Shown here in pieces: positions 32,897 through 45,889 of a stretch of 64,000 nt of DNA (the stretch's first letter is position 1; the number at the start of each line of letters is the position of its first letter). The notes beneath the pieces were generated by a model. That model was not told the DNA's origin. It ran no database searches and saw only the letters and a program-made list of their open reading frames with translations. The position numbers and the translations under genes are program-made. Location of the stretch: positions 1 to 64,000 of the forward strand of contig SKCR01017982.1 in the NCBI GenBank assembly GCA_019454045.1. Direction: 5' to 3'. The stretch comes from Zanthoxylum bungeanum (Eukaryota > Streptophyta > Magnoliopsida > Sapindales > Rutaceae).

Positions 32897-33851
32897 AATA
32901 ATTATAATTATAATTATCCTAATATATTTGTATATAGACTTCCACAACAACCATCAATCATCAAACAATTATGTTAAGAGAATCATCATGCAGTGTACTT
33001 ACCTCTATACACGCAAAAGTCCTTATCCTCGCTAAGAATCAATCGGACTCTCAAAATGCAAAGTCGATAACAACAATCCACTCGATATATCCAAACGACT
33101 ATGTTGAGTAGTAAAACCAGCGACGAACTGCTCCGGAACTTGCTGATACGCTTAACGAGACAAGCGGGCCCCACAACAAAAATCGGGTCCCACAATCAGA
33201 TACTTTCAACGGTGGATATTTATACCAAAATGCTCGTATAATCGAGAGCAATAATCTAATACGTTCGGATCGCCGATCCAACGGTCGGATCTCAAATTCC
33301 AGTAATATTCCCGAATTACCGATAATTATAAAACAGAAAACAACCCAAACGATGTCGGATCAGAATGTGACCACTAGCGTTGGAAAGATTTCGGCCTGAA
33401 AAATACCCAGTCGCCGGAGGTGGCCGTCAAAAGTGATCGGAGATGGCCGGAAAATGTAGAAAAGTGGCCGACGAGTCGTCCCCTTCCGGCGGCGCGTCCA
33501 GAGTCCGATCGGCTCGATCTCGACGGATCTGGAAAGCTGACGTCGGCAGCTATCTGGTGGACCGGCGTGTGGTGGCGGATGACCGGAAGACGAGCGGCGG
33601 CGGCGGTTTAAAGATTTGGCAGAGAGAGAGTGTGTGATTGAGAGAGAATAATAGAGAGAGAAAGAAAACTGAGAATAATAATAATGCTTCCCCTTTCGTT
33701 TTTTTTTATAGCCTTTGCCTTTTTTGTTTCTCTTTTGCTTCTTTTTTTCTGTGTACTTATCTCCCTCTCTCTTATAATCTTCTATTAATAAACTGTCAAA
33801 ATTAAATTATTATTTTTTTAAATAATGGAGATAATAGAAAGAGGTATTATA
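32009..33851 (-). mobile_element. Solo LTR of the chromovirus-like Ty3 family
   Basis: 1843 bp, plus-strand ends tgtcacgaccc and gaggtattata, the reverse of the LTR at 18383-20280. Exact TSD ttgag at 32004-32008 and 33852-33856. It interrupts the RNase H region of the surrounding Copia element. There is no internal region, so it formed by LTR-LTR recombination after insertion. It contains gggagagtacctcatcacaa repeats (32523-32660) and no genes. Confidence 0.95.
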
Positions 33852-33856
33852 TTGAG

Positions 33857-35754
33857 GGACTCTCATATCTTCTAGAAGCCAACGTAACCATAGAAGTTCA
33901 GTTGTAGTAGCAGCAACAGCTCTATATTCAGTCTCAGTACTCGAGCGGGCAACCAATGTCTGTTTTTTGCTGCGCCAACAAATAAGTGAGTCACCAAGAA
34001 AAATACAGTAACTCGTAGTTGATCGACGATCAGTAGGGTCTCATGCCCAGTCAGAATCAAAATAGGCTCGAAGAACCAATGATGAAGTAGTAGAAAAATG
34101 GAGACTAGTAAAGAGAATTCCTTTAACATAACGAAGAATGCGAAGCACTGCAGCATAATGAGTAGAACGGGGAGTGGTCATGAACTGGCTGACAATGTGA
34201 ACTGCATAAGCAATGTCTGGTCGAGTGACTGTAAGATAAATGAGGCTTCCAACCAATTGTCTGTTGAGAGTATGATCATCAAGGAGAGTGATATCTTCAT
34301 CTATAGGTGTAAGACGAATATTATACTCAATTGGAGTTGGAACTGTCTTGCTATCTGTAAGGCCAGCCTGAGAAAGAAGATCGGAGGCATACTTGGCATG
34401 CGAAAGATGATAACCATCATCAGAAAAAATAACCTCAAGGCCTAAAAAATAACTCAAGTGACCAAGATCTTTCATTTCAAATTGTTGACTAAGAGCCTGC
34501 TTGAGATCTGATATGCTTGAAATATCATCTCCAGTAATAATCATATCATCAACATAAAGAAGTAATATCACAATACCCTTTTCGGATTTTCGAAGAAATA
34601 AGGCCGAATCATGTGGACTGGAGGTGAATCCAATCTGCCAGACAGCGGTACTAAATTTGGCAAACCATGCACGAAGAGCTTGCTTCAAACCATATAAGGA
34701 ACGTCGTAGGCGACATACTGTATTTGGTGGATGATCAAGACCTGGAGGATGCTTCATATAAACTTCTTCAGTGAGATCACCATTGAGAAAAGCATTATTG
34801 ACATCCATCTGAAACAGACTCCAATTCCGAGCAGCAGCAATAGCAAATAGACTGCGAATTGAGGTAAGACGAGCAACAGGTGCAAAGGTCTCCTCATAAT
34901 CAATCTCATACTCTTGAGCGAATCCTTTAGCAACAATACGTGCTTTATAACGCTCAATAGATACATCTGAATGTGTTTTGATTTTATAAACCCATTTGCA
35001 TCCCACTGGATTTTTGCCAGGAGGAAGATCAACCAAGTCCCAAGTACCAGTCTTTGTCAATGCCTGTAATTCATCTTGCATAGCTTGCTGCCAATGAGGA
35101 TTAGAAGAAGCCTCCCTATAGGAATGAGGTTCATGCAAAGAGACAATAGCAGTGAAACAATGATAATCTCGAAGGTAAGGGGGAGGATTTCTTACTCGGG
35201 TGGGATATGGTGGAGATGAGTCACCAATGGTCTTTGGTGCAGTATCTGGAGGAGGGGCATCATCAGGAATAGGCGGTGATGGAGGTTGGACATATGTATG
35301 CTCACTATGACTACCTGTATCAGGTGGAAACAACTCGATAGATGGATTAGTGAAAAGTGGAGGTGGATCTGAAGGTGACACTGTGAACTTAGAAAGAGAA
35401 GAGAACATAACATGTTCCCATAAAATAACATGACGAGAGATGCGAAGTTTATTTGACACATGATCCCAACAACGATACCATTTATGTTGAATACCATATC
35501 ATAAGAAACAACAAAGTCTGGCACGGGATTCTAACTTGTGATGCTCTGTGGGAGGAAGAAGAACAAAGCAAATACTCCCAAAAACCTTGAGAAGATCATA
35601 AAGAGGGGAAACACCATAAAGACACTCATAAGGAGACAAATTGTGTTTGGTGACTGAAGAAGGAATATGATTAATAACATAAACAGTCGTAAAGGCAGCT
35701 TCACCCCAAAAGCGTTCAGGACAAGATGATGAAATGAGCATAGATCGAGTGGAA
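33857..35754 (-). pseudogene. Copia integrase end, reverse transcriptase and RNase H
   Basis: The frame 35459-34041 encodes RT: YKARIVAKGFAQEYEIDYEE, FQMDVNNAFLNGDLTEEVYM, YGLKQALRAWF and the catalytic LLLYVDDMIITGDD, all intact, then RNase H with SLIYLTVTRPDIAYAVHIVS. It ends in YFDSDWA followed by a TGA where the family has Trp, and the rest of RNase H (SSTETEYRAVAAA-type) reads on to 33857. The part right of 35499 is the integrase C-terminal side (SSCPERFWGEAAFTTVYVIN). Frameshifts near 35460-35500 separate the pieces. Confidence 0.88.
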
Positions 35755-35759
35755 TCTAA

Positions 35760-37831
35760 TGTTGGACAGTTATGGCCCATAGCATCACTATTTGTACAGA
35801 TCATGGTGTTGTTGTACAAATTAACTATGTGACAAAGGAAATTGCTCTTTTATCATTTGTGATTAGATCACCAAGATGTATAAATGATAGAAGGTCCATA
35901 TGATTAGTTCCGGATTGAGATGATATGAGACAGTATCAATCCACGAAGGTTTAATCATTAAATATCCCTAGTCGTAGCATTATCGAGATTGGACATCGAT
36001 AATGCGGAATAGACTAGTATTACACTTGTGCGCGTTGTGGGAGCATAACGGCATAGTTCTCATATATTTGGGTATAGGATACTCATGCAAGTTTAGTAGG
36101 AGGTTGTGTTTTACCGATGGTACGGAAAACAGCTTCGCTCTTGATAGACCCCTCGGAATTCCATTGGTAGTATGACTATGTGTCTATGGAAGTCCGAATC
36201 AGGGTAGGTGTATTTGGTCTTAACTTGAGACTTGCACCGCTAATACTTGCGGCAATCAATATACTTTGGTTTTGGTCGTCCAGGGCTTTAACAGGTTCTG
36301 TGTACGCCTTTTCTGGGTATATTGAGAATCGTAGTGTATTGGGTGTGATGTCGAGATGGAAGTATCACTTTAGTCATAGTGGAGATGATGATCACGTAGG
36401 ATACGGAACTGGCTCTCTTATATGCTGCAGCTATCGGGATATTATGACTAGGTCATCTTTATCTGATTATAGAGACTACTTACCAGAGATTTGATATGTG
36501 CTTCGTACGGGGCAGACACATTTCCAGCCCCAGGCCTTGCACGTGACATCTGATACTGGATCGTAATACGCAATACTACGTATACTACGCCTGATATAGA
36601 TCACATATTCCAGTAAGAATATTTCTGAAGAATTGGGTAGACATGATGCTTTGCTAGAAGCCAACCATGTCTTGTGAATCGGTAAAAACGTAGTACTAGG
36701 TAAATACGTGTTCGGATAGTCCGACGACCGGATTTACTTCCAACATATCCGGGGATCTCATGGGTCGCTTCCCGAAGATTCACCGATGACGTATGACTCG
36801 CACTTTATTAATCTGGGATTAATTAGATGAGAGAGAAAATTAATCTGGGATTAATTACGGAGATATTTTATCTTGGATAAAATATCATTTAAAGAGAGAG
36901 AACGATTAATTTGGAATTAATCGATAAAAATAATATATTCGATATATTATACGAAATTGGATTTCGACGCGGAATTAAAATTAGATTTTAATTCGGGCGA
37001 ACGAGTTAATTTAGAATTAATTCGTTAGGGACGTGAATAGTAATTTTTCTAGGCATAATTATTTAATTACGTTGTAACGGAAGATTCGTTAATTTGGAAT
37101 TAGTGAACCCGAGCCCGAGAGTGTTTACGGGCGCACTCGCATTTCGAATTCAAGTGCGGCCCACAAGTCACATCTAGCTTCAAATCACTAGTCAATCAAG
37201 TGATGGAAGTCACATCACTTTGAGTGAAGTGATGTTTGTCATCATTGATTGATGTGAATAGTGATATGAGTGGTTGATAGCATTTAATGTCATTTTGGAG
37301 CCAAATTTTGTTGACCTTTTTGAAAGGCTTTTTACAAAATTTTGGTATATGTTTTTAATTGATTTTAGAAATTAATCAAGTGTATTAGATACACAATTCT
37401 CAACCAACACACACTAACTCTCTCTCTCTCTCTCTCCTAGAATCGGCCAAGGGCCTTCTTCATCTTCCTCTCCCAAATTCTTCCATGGCCGAAAGTCAAG
37501 GAAAGAAATAGGTAATTTTTGTAGCAAAAATTACGAGCTAGTACTCTAAAGGGTCATCCTAAGGTGATAGAGAACTAATTTCATGAGCATGGAATCACCA
37601 TATAAAGCTTGAAGCTTGGAGCATCAATGGAGGACATCCATGGAGGTTGGCCGAATTTCTTGGAGCTAAAAAACAGTCCACTGCCGTGAACACTATGGAG
37701 GGGAGAAAAGATTTTTTATTCCTCGCATCGCAATCCGATCAATGTAAGTATGATTCCACCATTCTTCGTTGAGTATTCACATGTTGTTTCTTTGCTTGAT
37801 TTGATCCCGGTTAGACCGTAGAAACCCAACA
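35760..37831. mobile_element. Solo LTR, 2072 bp, unassigned LTR-retrotransposon family
   Basis: Starts tgttggacag and ends aacccaaca, with exact TSD tctaa at 35755-35759 and 37832-37836. Removing it restores the Copia integrase frame across RHILDSTRSMLI. The size, TG...CA ends and lack of coding capacity indicate a solo LTR. It contains a (ct)n tract near 37418-37435 and no gene. No second copy is in the window. Confidence 0.92.
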
Positions 37832-37836
37832 TCTAA

Positions 37837-39990
37837 AATATGACGATGTTTTCTTTCTGCTCGTCCATTTTGTTGAGAGGTATATGGGCAATATCGTTGT
37901 GAAATGGTTCCTTGGGCTTTTAAAAATTATTGAATTTTCGAGTCAAGATACTCCTTGGCATTATCGGTCCTCAAAATTTTGATAATTTTAGAAAATTGTG
38001 TTTTAATCATGTTTGCAAAGTCAATATAAATTTGAGGCAGTTTAGAATGTTGTTTCATAAGAAAGATCCATGTGAATCGATAATAGTCATCAATAAACAA
38101 GACAAAATATTTAGATCCTCCCTTAGTGGCTGTAGGTGAAGGTCCCCATACATCAGAGTGGACCAAATCAAATGGGGCAACAAAATTATGTTCATTATGT
38201 TGAAATGATAAAGCTGGTTGTTTTCCAAGTTGACAAGAGACACAATGGAAAGAATGGTCTTTAACAGAACCTAGTGAACCATTAGAAACTAAATGACGAA
38301 GTTTATTTATTGAGGCATGACCAAAACGCATATGCCAAAAGTGAAGAGAAGATGGAGTAGATACAACACATAGTTGGGAAAAATGATTTGAAGGAAGATG
38401 TAGAGAGGTGAGTTCAAACAGACGTCCAATTTTACGGCCTGTCCCAAGAATCTGTCCCGTCTGCGGATCTTGCACAAGACAACCATTAGTGGAGAATATC
38501 AATTCTAATCCAAGTTCACATTGTTGACCAACATAAATAAGGTTGAATGTAAGTTTGGGAATAAGAAATGTATTTGGTAATGTGAGTGTGGATGTTGATA
38601 TGTGGCCAGACTGACTTACAAGCATTTGTGAGCTATCTGCAGTGAAAATTGGAGAAATATTTGTGGTGGGAGAGGTGGAAGAAAATAACGGGGATTGAGA
38701 AGTCATATGATTAAAACAACCAGAGTCAAAATACTAAGGAGAATTACCTGAATTGACAGATAAGGCAGTAGAAGTACTGGGATGAGTGGAGAGTATTTGT
38801 CTAAGGAGTGTTTCTAAGTTACCAGTGGATGTAGGAGAGGCAGTGAGCTCAGAGGTAGCAGCAGCAATTGGAATTGCTATCTTGGAGGGCTGGTCAGCTC
38901 TTAGTGGACGAGTGGGGCATTGCTCAATGGAATTGCCAGACAGCTTGCAGTAGCGACAACCCACCTTAGTGGGACAGTGAGAGGCAATATGGCCTCTTTT
39001 CTTACATTTGTGATATTCAGTAAGACTACATTCAATCAGAGTATGACCAGATTTGTTGTAAGTACGACAAAATTTACCTCCATATTTTGAGAAATGTTTA
39101 CCCGCGGCGACAAGCATAGCCTCATCGTGAGATGGCTTAAGTAAGCCAAGACGAGTTTCGTCAGAAAATAACCAAGAGACAGCAGCTTCTAATGTAGGCA
39201 ATGGAGATTGATGTAACAATGAAGCTCGACAATATTCAAAGTCATCAGTAAGGGCCATAAGGAATTGAATTAGCCGCATACGGTCACGATGTGCAGTATA
39301 ATTAGTTGCATCAACGGTGCAACTCATTGATGGTTCTGACAGAGCAAGTTGATCCCAAATATTCTTCATTTATGCAAGAAATTCTGTAATAGACTGACCT
39401 TTTTCTTTTTTCAAATTATGCAACTTTTCCCACAATTGATACTGACTAGAGAGATCAGAATATGTGTACCTTAATGCAAGAAGATCCCAAACTTCTTTGG
39501 CAGTTTCATAGCGGCTAAATTGATGATGAATGGCTGGAACCGAAGTATTCCGGAACCATGTCAGAATTTGATGATTCTTACTGTCTCAATCCTCGAGACG
39601 ATCAGCCAGTTGTCCTTCAGTTTCATCAGTGAGATAGTTTCCTACCATTGAGAAAACTACGCATTCCCTGAACCTAAAGACGGTAGTTTGAACCGTGGGG
39701 ACGGTAGGGTTGGGTTGCATAGCATCTGACTTTTCCATTTGTCAAATAGTATAAGATCGGGATTGATTTTGACGATTCCGATTATGTTGACGTGGCAAAT
39801 GACTATGTGCTGATGTGGCAGATGACTATGTGCTGACATGGTCATCTTCAACCTCTAGAAAATACCACCATGCTTGTCTCGACGTGAACAAGCTGATGGT
39901 ATGCTCAAAATTAATTTTTAACAACTTTCCCGAAACCCGAATTTTCAGAACAAAGTTCCGTTTGATGTGTTCTTCACCTCTGGAAAGAAC
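37837..39990 (-). pseudogene. Copia gag, protease and integrase core
   Basis: Gag: after degraded sequence near 39950-39370, the frame 39369-38734 is open (MKNIWDQLALSEPSMSC) and includes CCHC-like repeats (CKKRGHIASHC, CRYCKLSGNSIEQC). The protease-to-integrase frame is 38706-37927: PNTFLIPKLTFNLIYVGQQC, GAG-pre-integrase LHFWHMRFGHASINKLRHLV, integrase DLVHSDVWGPSPT, FIDDYYRFTWIFLM and LRTDNAKEY. The third catalytic Glu lies beyond the stop, in NGRAERKHRH at about 37850. Stops at 38704 and 37925 and the loss of the protease start leave it inactive. Confidence 0.85.
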
Positions 39991-40006
39991 CTAAGCTCTG
40001 ATACCA

Positions 40007-40231
40007 TGTGATAATTTGTGAAGAAAATGTCTATAAATATTTGCTTGATTAGAACTTACAAATGAGAGGCCTTTATATAGGCATTTATACAACTAACATA
40101 ATAAATACACAACTACTATATTAAATACAACTACCAACTATACAATTACTAGCACAACACATAACTACTACTAACTACACAATTACTAACACAACACACA
40201 ACTACTAACAACACACAAATGATATCTAACA
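40007..40231 (-). repeat. 5' LTR of nested-host Copia element
   Basis: 225 bp, plus-strand start tgtgataattt directly after gctctgatacca, the complement of the initiator-Met PBS. Confidence 0.9.
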
Positions 40232-40604
40232 ATTTAGAAGAGGTATAAGAGTACGTATTATTTTAGTGTGGTCATCATTGAAGTGAACATCATTTTCAGT
40301 AAGTAGAAACGTTGTTTTTTTTAAGCTTCAAAGCCGCAAATGAGGCACCATATTTATTGATCAACGACGAACAGAAGTTCCAGTCATGTACGAATACGAT
40401 ATCATGAATAAGGAGGAAGAGGAAAATATTATCGTGACGAGATTAAATGACAAGTCGTTGCATAACACGATACAAATGATATCATATCTTGAAGACGAGG
40501 CTTAGATATTGGGCCGATTTCCCGAATTGTGGTCATAATTTTCTCGCAATTGTAAACTCAAATTATTGTAAATTCTCTAATTATTGAGTTTTGGATGAAG
40601 GAGG
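40232..40604. repeat. Right copy of the ~375-bp direct repeat
   Basis: Begins exactly after the LTR end at 40231 with atttagaagaggtataag and continues into the Copia element at 40564-47036. In this copy the exon-3 frame has a TGA after LQSRK (near 40338-40355), so it is a dead exon. Confidence 0.9.
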
Positions 40605-41137
40605 GACATGTCCTTTGGTTGGTACACCATGGGACATGTCCTCCAATTTATAAGAATACTCAAAACTCCAAATGGTGGATGGAATGGGTATAACCCTTAG
40701 GAGGGTTGCACCCCAAATCAAATGGTGCCCTTAAGGCACACTTCCATGTCTATTTAAAGGAGTTTGTAGTTCATTCTTGGTATCCAGATTAAGAAAAAGT
40801 CTTGTGTCTCACTATTTTTATTTTGAGTAAAGAGAGAGTTCCCTCCATTTCCAAGTTCGAGATCTTGTTAAGGAGTGTCCCTTGAACAAGAGAAATTCGG
40901 GTTATCCTGAGAGAACATTAGCCACAAAACCCATAGAGCATCGAGACGGGGCTGATAAGTTCTTAAGGACAGAGATATTTCTCGACCTGGACCACTGTAT
41001 TCGTCATTTCTACCAGGTTTTCTTCATTATCAAAGTATTAGGGTTCTTACATGTAAAAGTAAATCTGAAATTTGAGTTCTGATTTTGATTGTTATTTGCA
41101 TGTTAATTTTCTATTTAATGACACTAAACCACCAACA
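40564..41137 (+). repeat. 5' LTR of the plus-strand Copia element
   Basis: 574 bp ending taaaccaccaaca. It contains a tatttaaagg TATA-like box near 40752 and direct repeats of gggacatgtcct near its start. The first ~44 bp are also found in the direct repeat at 31135-31510. Confidence 0.93.
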
Positions 41138-42000
41138 ATATTAAGAACTTATCAATTAGTGTTGTTAGCTAGTAATTCGCATGCTAAGATAAGAAAATTT
41201 TCTGGAAAATATAGTCTGTGCATGAAAAATACGTAAGGGCGTTCGAACGCCCGACGAACGCAAAGGAAAAAATCTGAATTTTTGTAAGAACATTCGAACG
41301 TGTCTTCAAACGCAAGCCTTCTGCCTAAGAACGTTCGAACGTGTATTCTAATGTAGATACGAACGCGACACTATCAAAATTAGTCCTGGAAGTGTTTCTA
41401 AACTGAAATAGACTTAGATTAATCTAATTATTCGTAATATCAACTTAGTAAGATCATATAATGTATCACAATAATCTTGGTAGTATAGATTTAAGTTAAT
41501 ATTAGGTTTTTCAATTATCACAAGCATACACATAGTGATAAAGTTGAAAATTAATTGTGTGTTGCATACTTGGTTGAGAATTTAAAGTGTAATTATACAC
41601 AAGTAATTTCATCCAATCTTGATTGACACATACACATATATCTACACATATTGAATATTGTATTGTAACATTTAAAATGAAATACTGAGTATTGAATTGC
41701 TAAGCGATTCTATTGAGGAAGTATTTAAAGGATATTCTGTCAAAAAGGCGATAAGAGCCTAAGTAGTCACGGATTCAAGTGGTTACTCCGGACCCCCTCG
41801 TCCTCTGGGAATATTCATTTATTTACTTATCATAAGAAACCTTAGTCGGAAATTCAAGGACTTGTATTTATTGGTACTATTTTCCAATAGAACAACGAGT
41901 GGATACTTGGTATATCATTTGAACAAGATCATTTGTTTATCGTTGTACAATTTATCTTTTGTAGACTTATTGACCCATGTTGATTTTTTCCAGTTACACA
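41138..42000 (+). other. Leader of the plus-strand Copia element with a palindrome cluster
   Basis: Non-coding 860 bp. At 41237-41252 gggcgttcgaacgccc is a perfect 16-bp palindrome. Related cattcgaacgtg and cgttcgaacgtg motifs follow at about 41292 and 41332, with several isolated aacgc motifs. No gene is seen. Confidence 0.6.
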
Positions 42001-45000
42001 TGGCTAGCGGAAACATCACAGTACCGGTCTCTCATGGAGAAAAACTGGAAAAGTTTGGTGGGGCAAACTTTAAATTGTGGCAGAGCAAAATGTTGTTCTA
42101 CCTGACAACTCTGCAGTTGGCTAAGTACCTCAAAGATCCTCCGGATCCTGTGGCGGGTGAATCGGAAATAGCCAAGCAACTGCGAGAAGAGACATGGTTG
42201 TCTGGCGACTTCTTGTGCAAGAAATACCTTTTAGGTGGACTTGACAATATCATGTACAATGTGTACCAAGGCATGACTTCTGCGAAGATTCTCTGGGAAT
42301 CTCTCGAGAAGAAATACAAAACAGAGGATGTCGGTCAAAAGAAATTTATCGTTGGTAGGTTCATGGACTACAAGATGGTAGATTCAAGAACAGTAATGTC
42401 TCAGTTGGGTGAACTGCAATTGATCATTCATGAAATACTGGATGAAGGAATGAAACTCTGAGAGGCGTTTCAAGTTGCCACCATAATTGAAAAGTTGCCT
42501 CCATCATGGAATGACTTCAGGAGCTATCTGAAACAAAAGAAGAATCAGATGAGCCTTGAAGACCTTGGAGTTTGACTGAGGATCGAATAGGACAACGGGA
42601 AGTCCGAGAAGGCCAGCTACAAAACTATGGAGTCTAAGGCCAACATCGTCGAGGGTGTAAAGGGTAGCAAGAAGAGAAAGAACAGTGAAGCTCATTCTGG
42701 AAGGCTAACAAGAAGTTCAATGGGAAGTGCTACAACTGTGGAAAGAACGGTCATATAGCAAAGGACTACAGAAACAAGAAGTCCCAGGACAATGGCAAGA
42801 AAAAGAAAAATGAGGCCCATATCACTGAAGAGATCTCAGATATGAACCTTTCAGCAGTGGTAACTAAAGCCAACTTGGTCGGGAATTCGAGAAAATGGTG
42901 GGTAGACACTGGGGCTACTCGTCATATATGTGCAGATAGCAAGATGTTTTCCTTGTATTAGAAGGTCGATGGCGGCGATCATCTGACAATGGGAAACTCG
43001 TCTACCTCTGGAGTGGTCCTGAAGATGACATCCGGAAAGGAGCTTACATTGAAGAATGTATTGCATGTTCCAGATATTCGGAAGAATTTGGTCTCGGGCT
43101 CTCTCCTTAGCAAGGCTGGTTTTAAGCTTGTATTTGTTTCTGATAAATTTATATTGACTAAAAATGATGTGTATGTAGGAAAATGATACCTCACTGAGGG
43201 CCTTTTCAAATTTAATGTAATGACTGTCAATCGACACAGTGATATTAATAAAGCTATAATTTCTGCTTATATTATTGAGTCACAAAATGTATGGCATGGG
43301 AAGTTATGACATGTTAATTATGATACAATGCGTAAATTAATTAACATGGACCTTATACCTAAATTTGCAATTGATAGCCAACATAAGTGTGAGGCATGTG
43401 TTGAAGTAAAAATGCATAGAACATCATTTCATTCCATAGAACGAAGTTCTGAACCCTTAGAACTTGTACACACTGATGTGTGTGATATGAATATTGTGCA
43501 AACAAGAGGCGGTAAAAAGTACTTTGTCACTTTTATCGATGATAGCATAAGATTCTGTTATGTGTATTTGATGGGGAGCAAAGATGAAGCTATTAAGAGC
43601 TTTGCACACTATAAGAATGAAGTTGAAAATCAACTTGGCAAGAAAATCAAGATAATCAGGAGTGATAGAGGTGGTAAATATGTGTCACCATTCGGTGAAT
43701 ATTATTCCGTTCATGAAATTATTCACGAAACCATTACTCATTATTTGCCTCAATAAAACGGGATTGCTGAGTGCAAAAACCGAACGTTGAAGGAAATGAT
43801 GAACGACATGTTGACAAGTTCTGGTTTACCCCAGAACTTGTGGGGGGAAGCCTTGCTTTCCACGAACTACGTTCTAAATAAGCTTCCTCACAAGAGATTG
43901 GACAATACATCATATGAGTTGTGGAAAGATTACGTACCTTCCTACAAATACCTAAAAGTGTGTGGGTGTCTTGCCAAAGTAATGGTTTCTAAACCTAAGA
44001 AGGTTAGAATATGACCCAAAACCGTTGATTGTATATTCATTGGATATGCTCAAAACAGTAGTGCATATCGATTCTTGGTACACAAGTCTGAGATTCCTGA
44101 CATCAATCCGAATATGATAATTGAGTCAAGGAATGCGACATTTTTTGAAGAGTCGTTTCCTTGTAAGGAAAGACAAAGAAAAAAGTCTCTCAAAAGAACG
44201 ATTGATACTGTCAAAGACAGTGATCAGGTTGACCAAGAGTCAGATCAACGCGCAAACGTTGAGACAATCGAACCTAGACGTAGCAAAAGAGCTAGAACGT
44301 CTAAGTCGTTTGGTCCCGATTTTCTGACATATTTGTTAGAAAATGAGCCTTAAAGCTATAAAGAAACAATGTCTTCGCCGGAGGTACCTTTGTGGAAAGA
44401 GGCTATCAACAGTGAGATTGATTCCATCCTACAGAACCATACTTGGGAGTTGGTTGATCTTCCTTCAGGTTGTAAGCCATTGGGCTACAAATGAATATTC
44501 AAACGGAAGATGAAACCGGATGGATCAATAGATAAATACAAGGCAAGGCTTGTCATAAAAGGTTATAGACAAAAAAAAAGGTATTGATTACTTTGACACT
44601 TATTCACCAGTGACTCGTATCACATCGATAAGAATGCTCATAGCCATAACAGCTATATTTAGTCTTGAAATACATCAAATGGATGTAAAGACGACATTCT
44701 TGAATGGTGAATTGGATGAAGAGATCTACATGGAACAACCAGAATGTTTCAATATTCCTGGACAAGAACAGAAAGTGTGTAAACTTGTAAAATCATTGTA
44801 CGGATTAAAACAAGCACATAAACAATGGCATGAGAAATTTGACAAAGAGATGTTGTCAAGTGGGTTCAAAACCAATGAGTGTGATAAGTGTGTGTACACC
44901 AAGTCAACTCAAAAAGGATATGTCATTGTGTGTCTTTATGTAGACGATATGTTGATAATTGGTAGTAATCATGAAATGATTATGTCTACCAATAGAGTGT

Positions 45001-45889
45001 TATCCAGCAGATTTGATATGAAAGATTTAGGAGTAGCTGATGTTACCCTAGGAATTAAGATTTCTATAACATCAAATGGATATATATATTATCTCATACT
45101 CATTATATTGAGAAGATACTTGAGAAATATAACAAAGGGGATTTAAATGTAGCTAGAACCCTTGTGAACCTAACTCTTCATCTATCAAAGAATATTGGCT
45201 CAAGCGTATCGCAATTAGAGTATTCGAGAATCATCGGAAGTCTGATGTATCTCACGAATTGCACACGACCTGATATCTCTTAAGCTGTGAACAAGCTTAG
45301 CAGATATACGAGCAATCCATGACATAACCACCGGAAAGCCATAGTAAGAGTTTTGAGGTATCTGAGAGAAACTTCAAAATATGGGCTACATTATGAGAGA
45401 TATTCTGCTGTTCTAGAGGGATACATCGATGTTAACTGGATATCTGATACAATGGATTCCAAATCTACGAGTGGATTTATTTTCACACTTGGTAATGCAG
45501 CCGTGTCATGGAAATCCTCGAGGCAAACATGCATTGCCCGGTCTACTATGGAATTAGAGTTCATAGCATTAGACAAAACAGCGGAAGAAGCGGAATGGCT
45601 TCGAAATTTCCTGGAGGATATTCCTAGTTGGCCCAAACCAGTGCCAGCGATAAGCATACATTGTGATAGCCAATCGACTATTGGGAGAGCCCAAAATACA
45701 ATGTATAATGGTAAGTCTCGACACATACGTCGGAGACATAATACCATACGTCAACTGCTCTCAAGTGGCATAATATCGATCATTTATGTTAAGTCTAAGG
45801 AAAACCTAGTGGATCCACTTACTAAAGGTTTACCTAAAGAGCAAGTTGAGAAGTCATCGAGGGGAATGGGCTTGAAGCCTATAAACTAA
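42001..45889 (+). pseudogene. Copia gag-pol, broken by many stops and frameshifts
   Basis: Gag starts at ATG 42001 (MASGNITVPVSHGEKLEKFG) and is stopped at 42459-42461. Knuckle CYNCGKNGHIAKDYRNK near 42732 has Tyr in place of the last Cys. Protease WWVDTGATRHIC near 42900. Integrase pieces LVHTDVCDMN, VTFIDDSIRFCYVYL, IRSDRGGKYVSPF and NGIAECKNRTL near 43465-43780 (last catalytic Glu retained). RT: HQMDVKTTFLNGELDEEIYM and CLYVDDMLIIGSN (44680-44960). RNase [21 protein letters not shown] and [20 protein letters not shown], ending at 45889. At least eight in-frame stops or shifts are visible, so it is inactive. Confidence 0.9.

Larger units (their letters stand above)
31511..40231 (-). mobile_element. 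Copia element with two solo LTRs nested in it
   Basis: LTRs of 225 bp at 31511-31735 and 40007-40231, plus-strand ends tgtga and ctaaca. On the minus strand the PBS tggtatcagagcttagg (initiator-Met type) directly follows the right LTR, and a polypurine tract tttgaggggggat precedes the left one. After subtracting the solo LTRs the element is about 4.8 kb. No 5-bp TSD is present; a ~375-bp direct repeat takes its place. Confidence 0.9.

Noticed and set aside
33420..33637. Short Arg/Ser-rich frames in GC-rich DNA
   Set aside because: They lie inside a solo LTR bounded by an exact TSD and have no homolog that I recognise.
34041..35459. Functional host reverse-transcriptase gene
   Set aside because: It is the RT/RNase H portion of a Copia element interrupted by stops and two solo LTRs.
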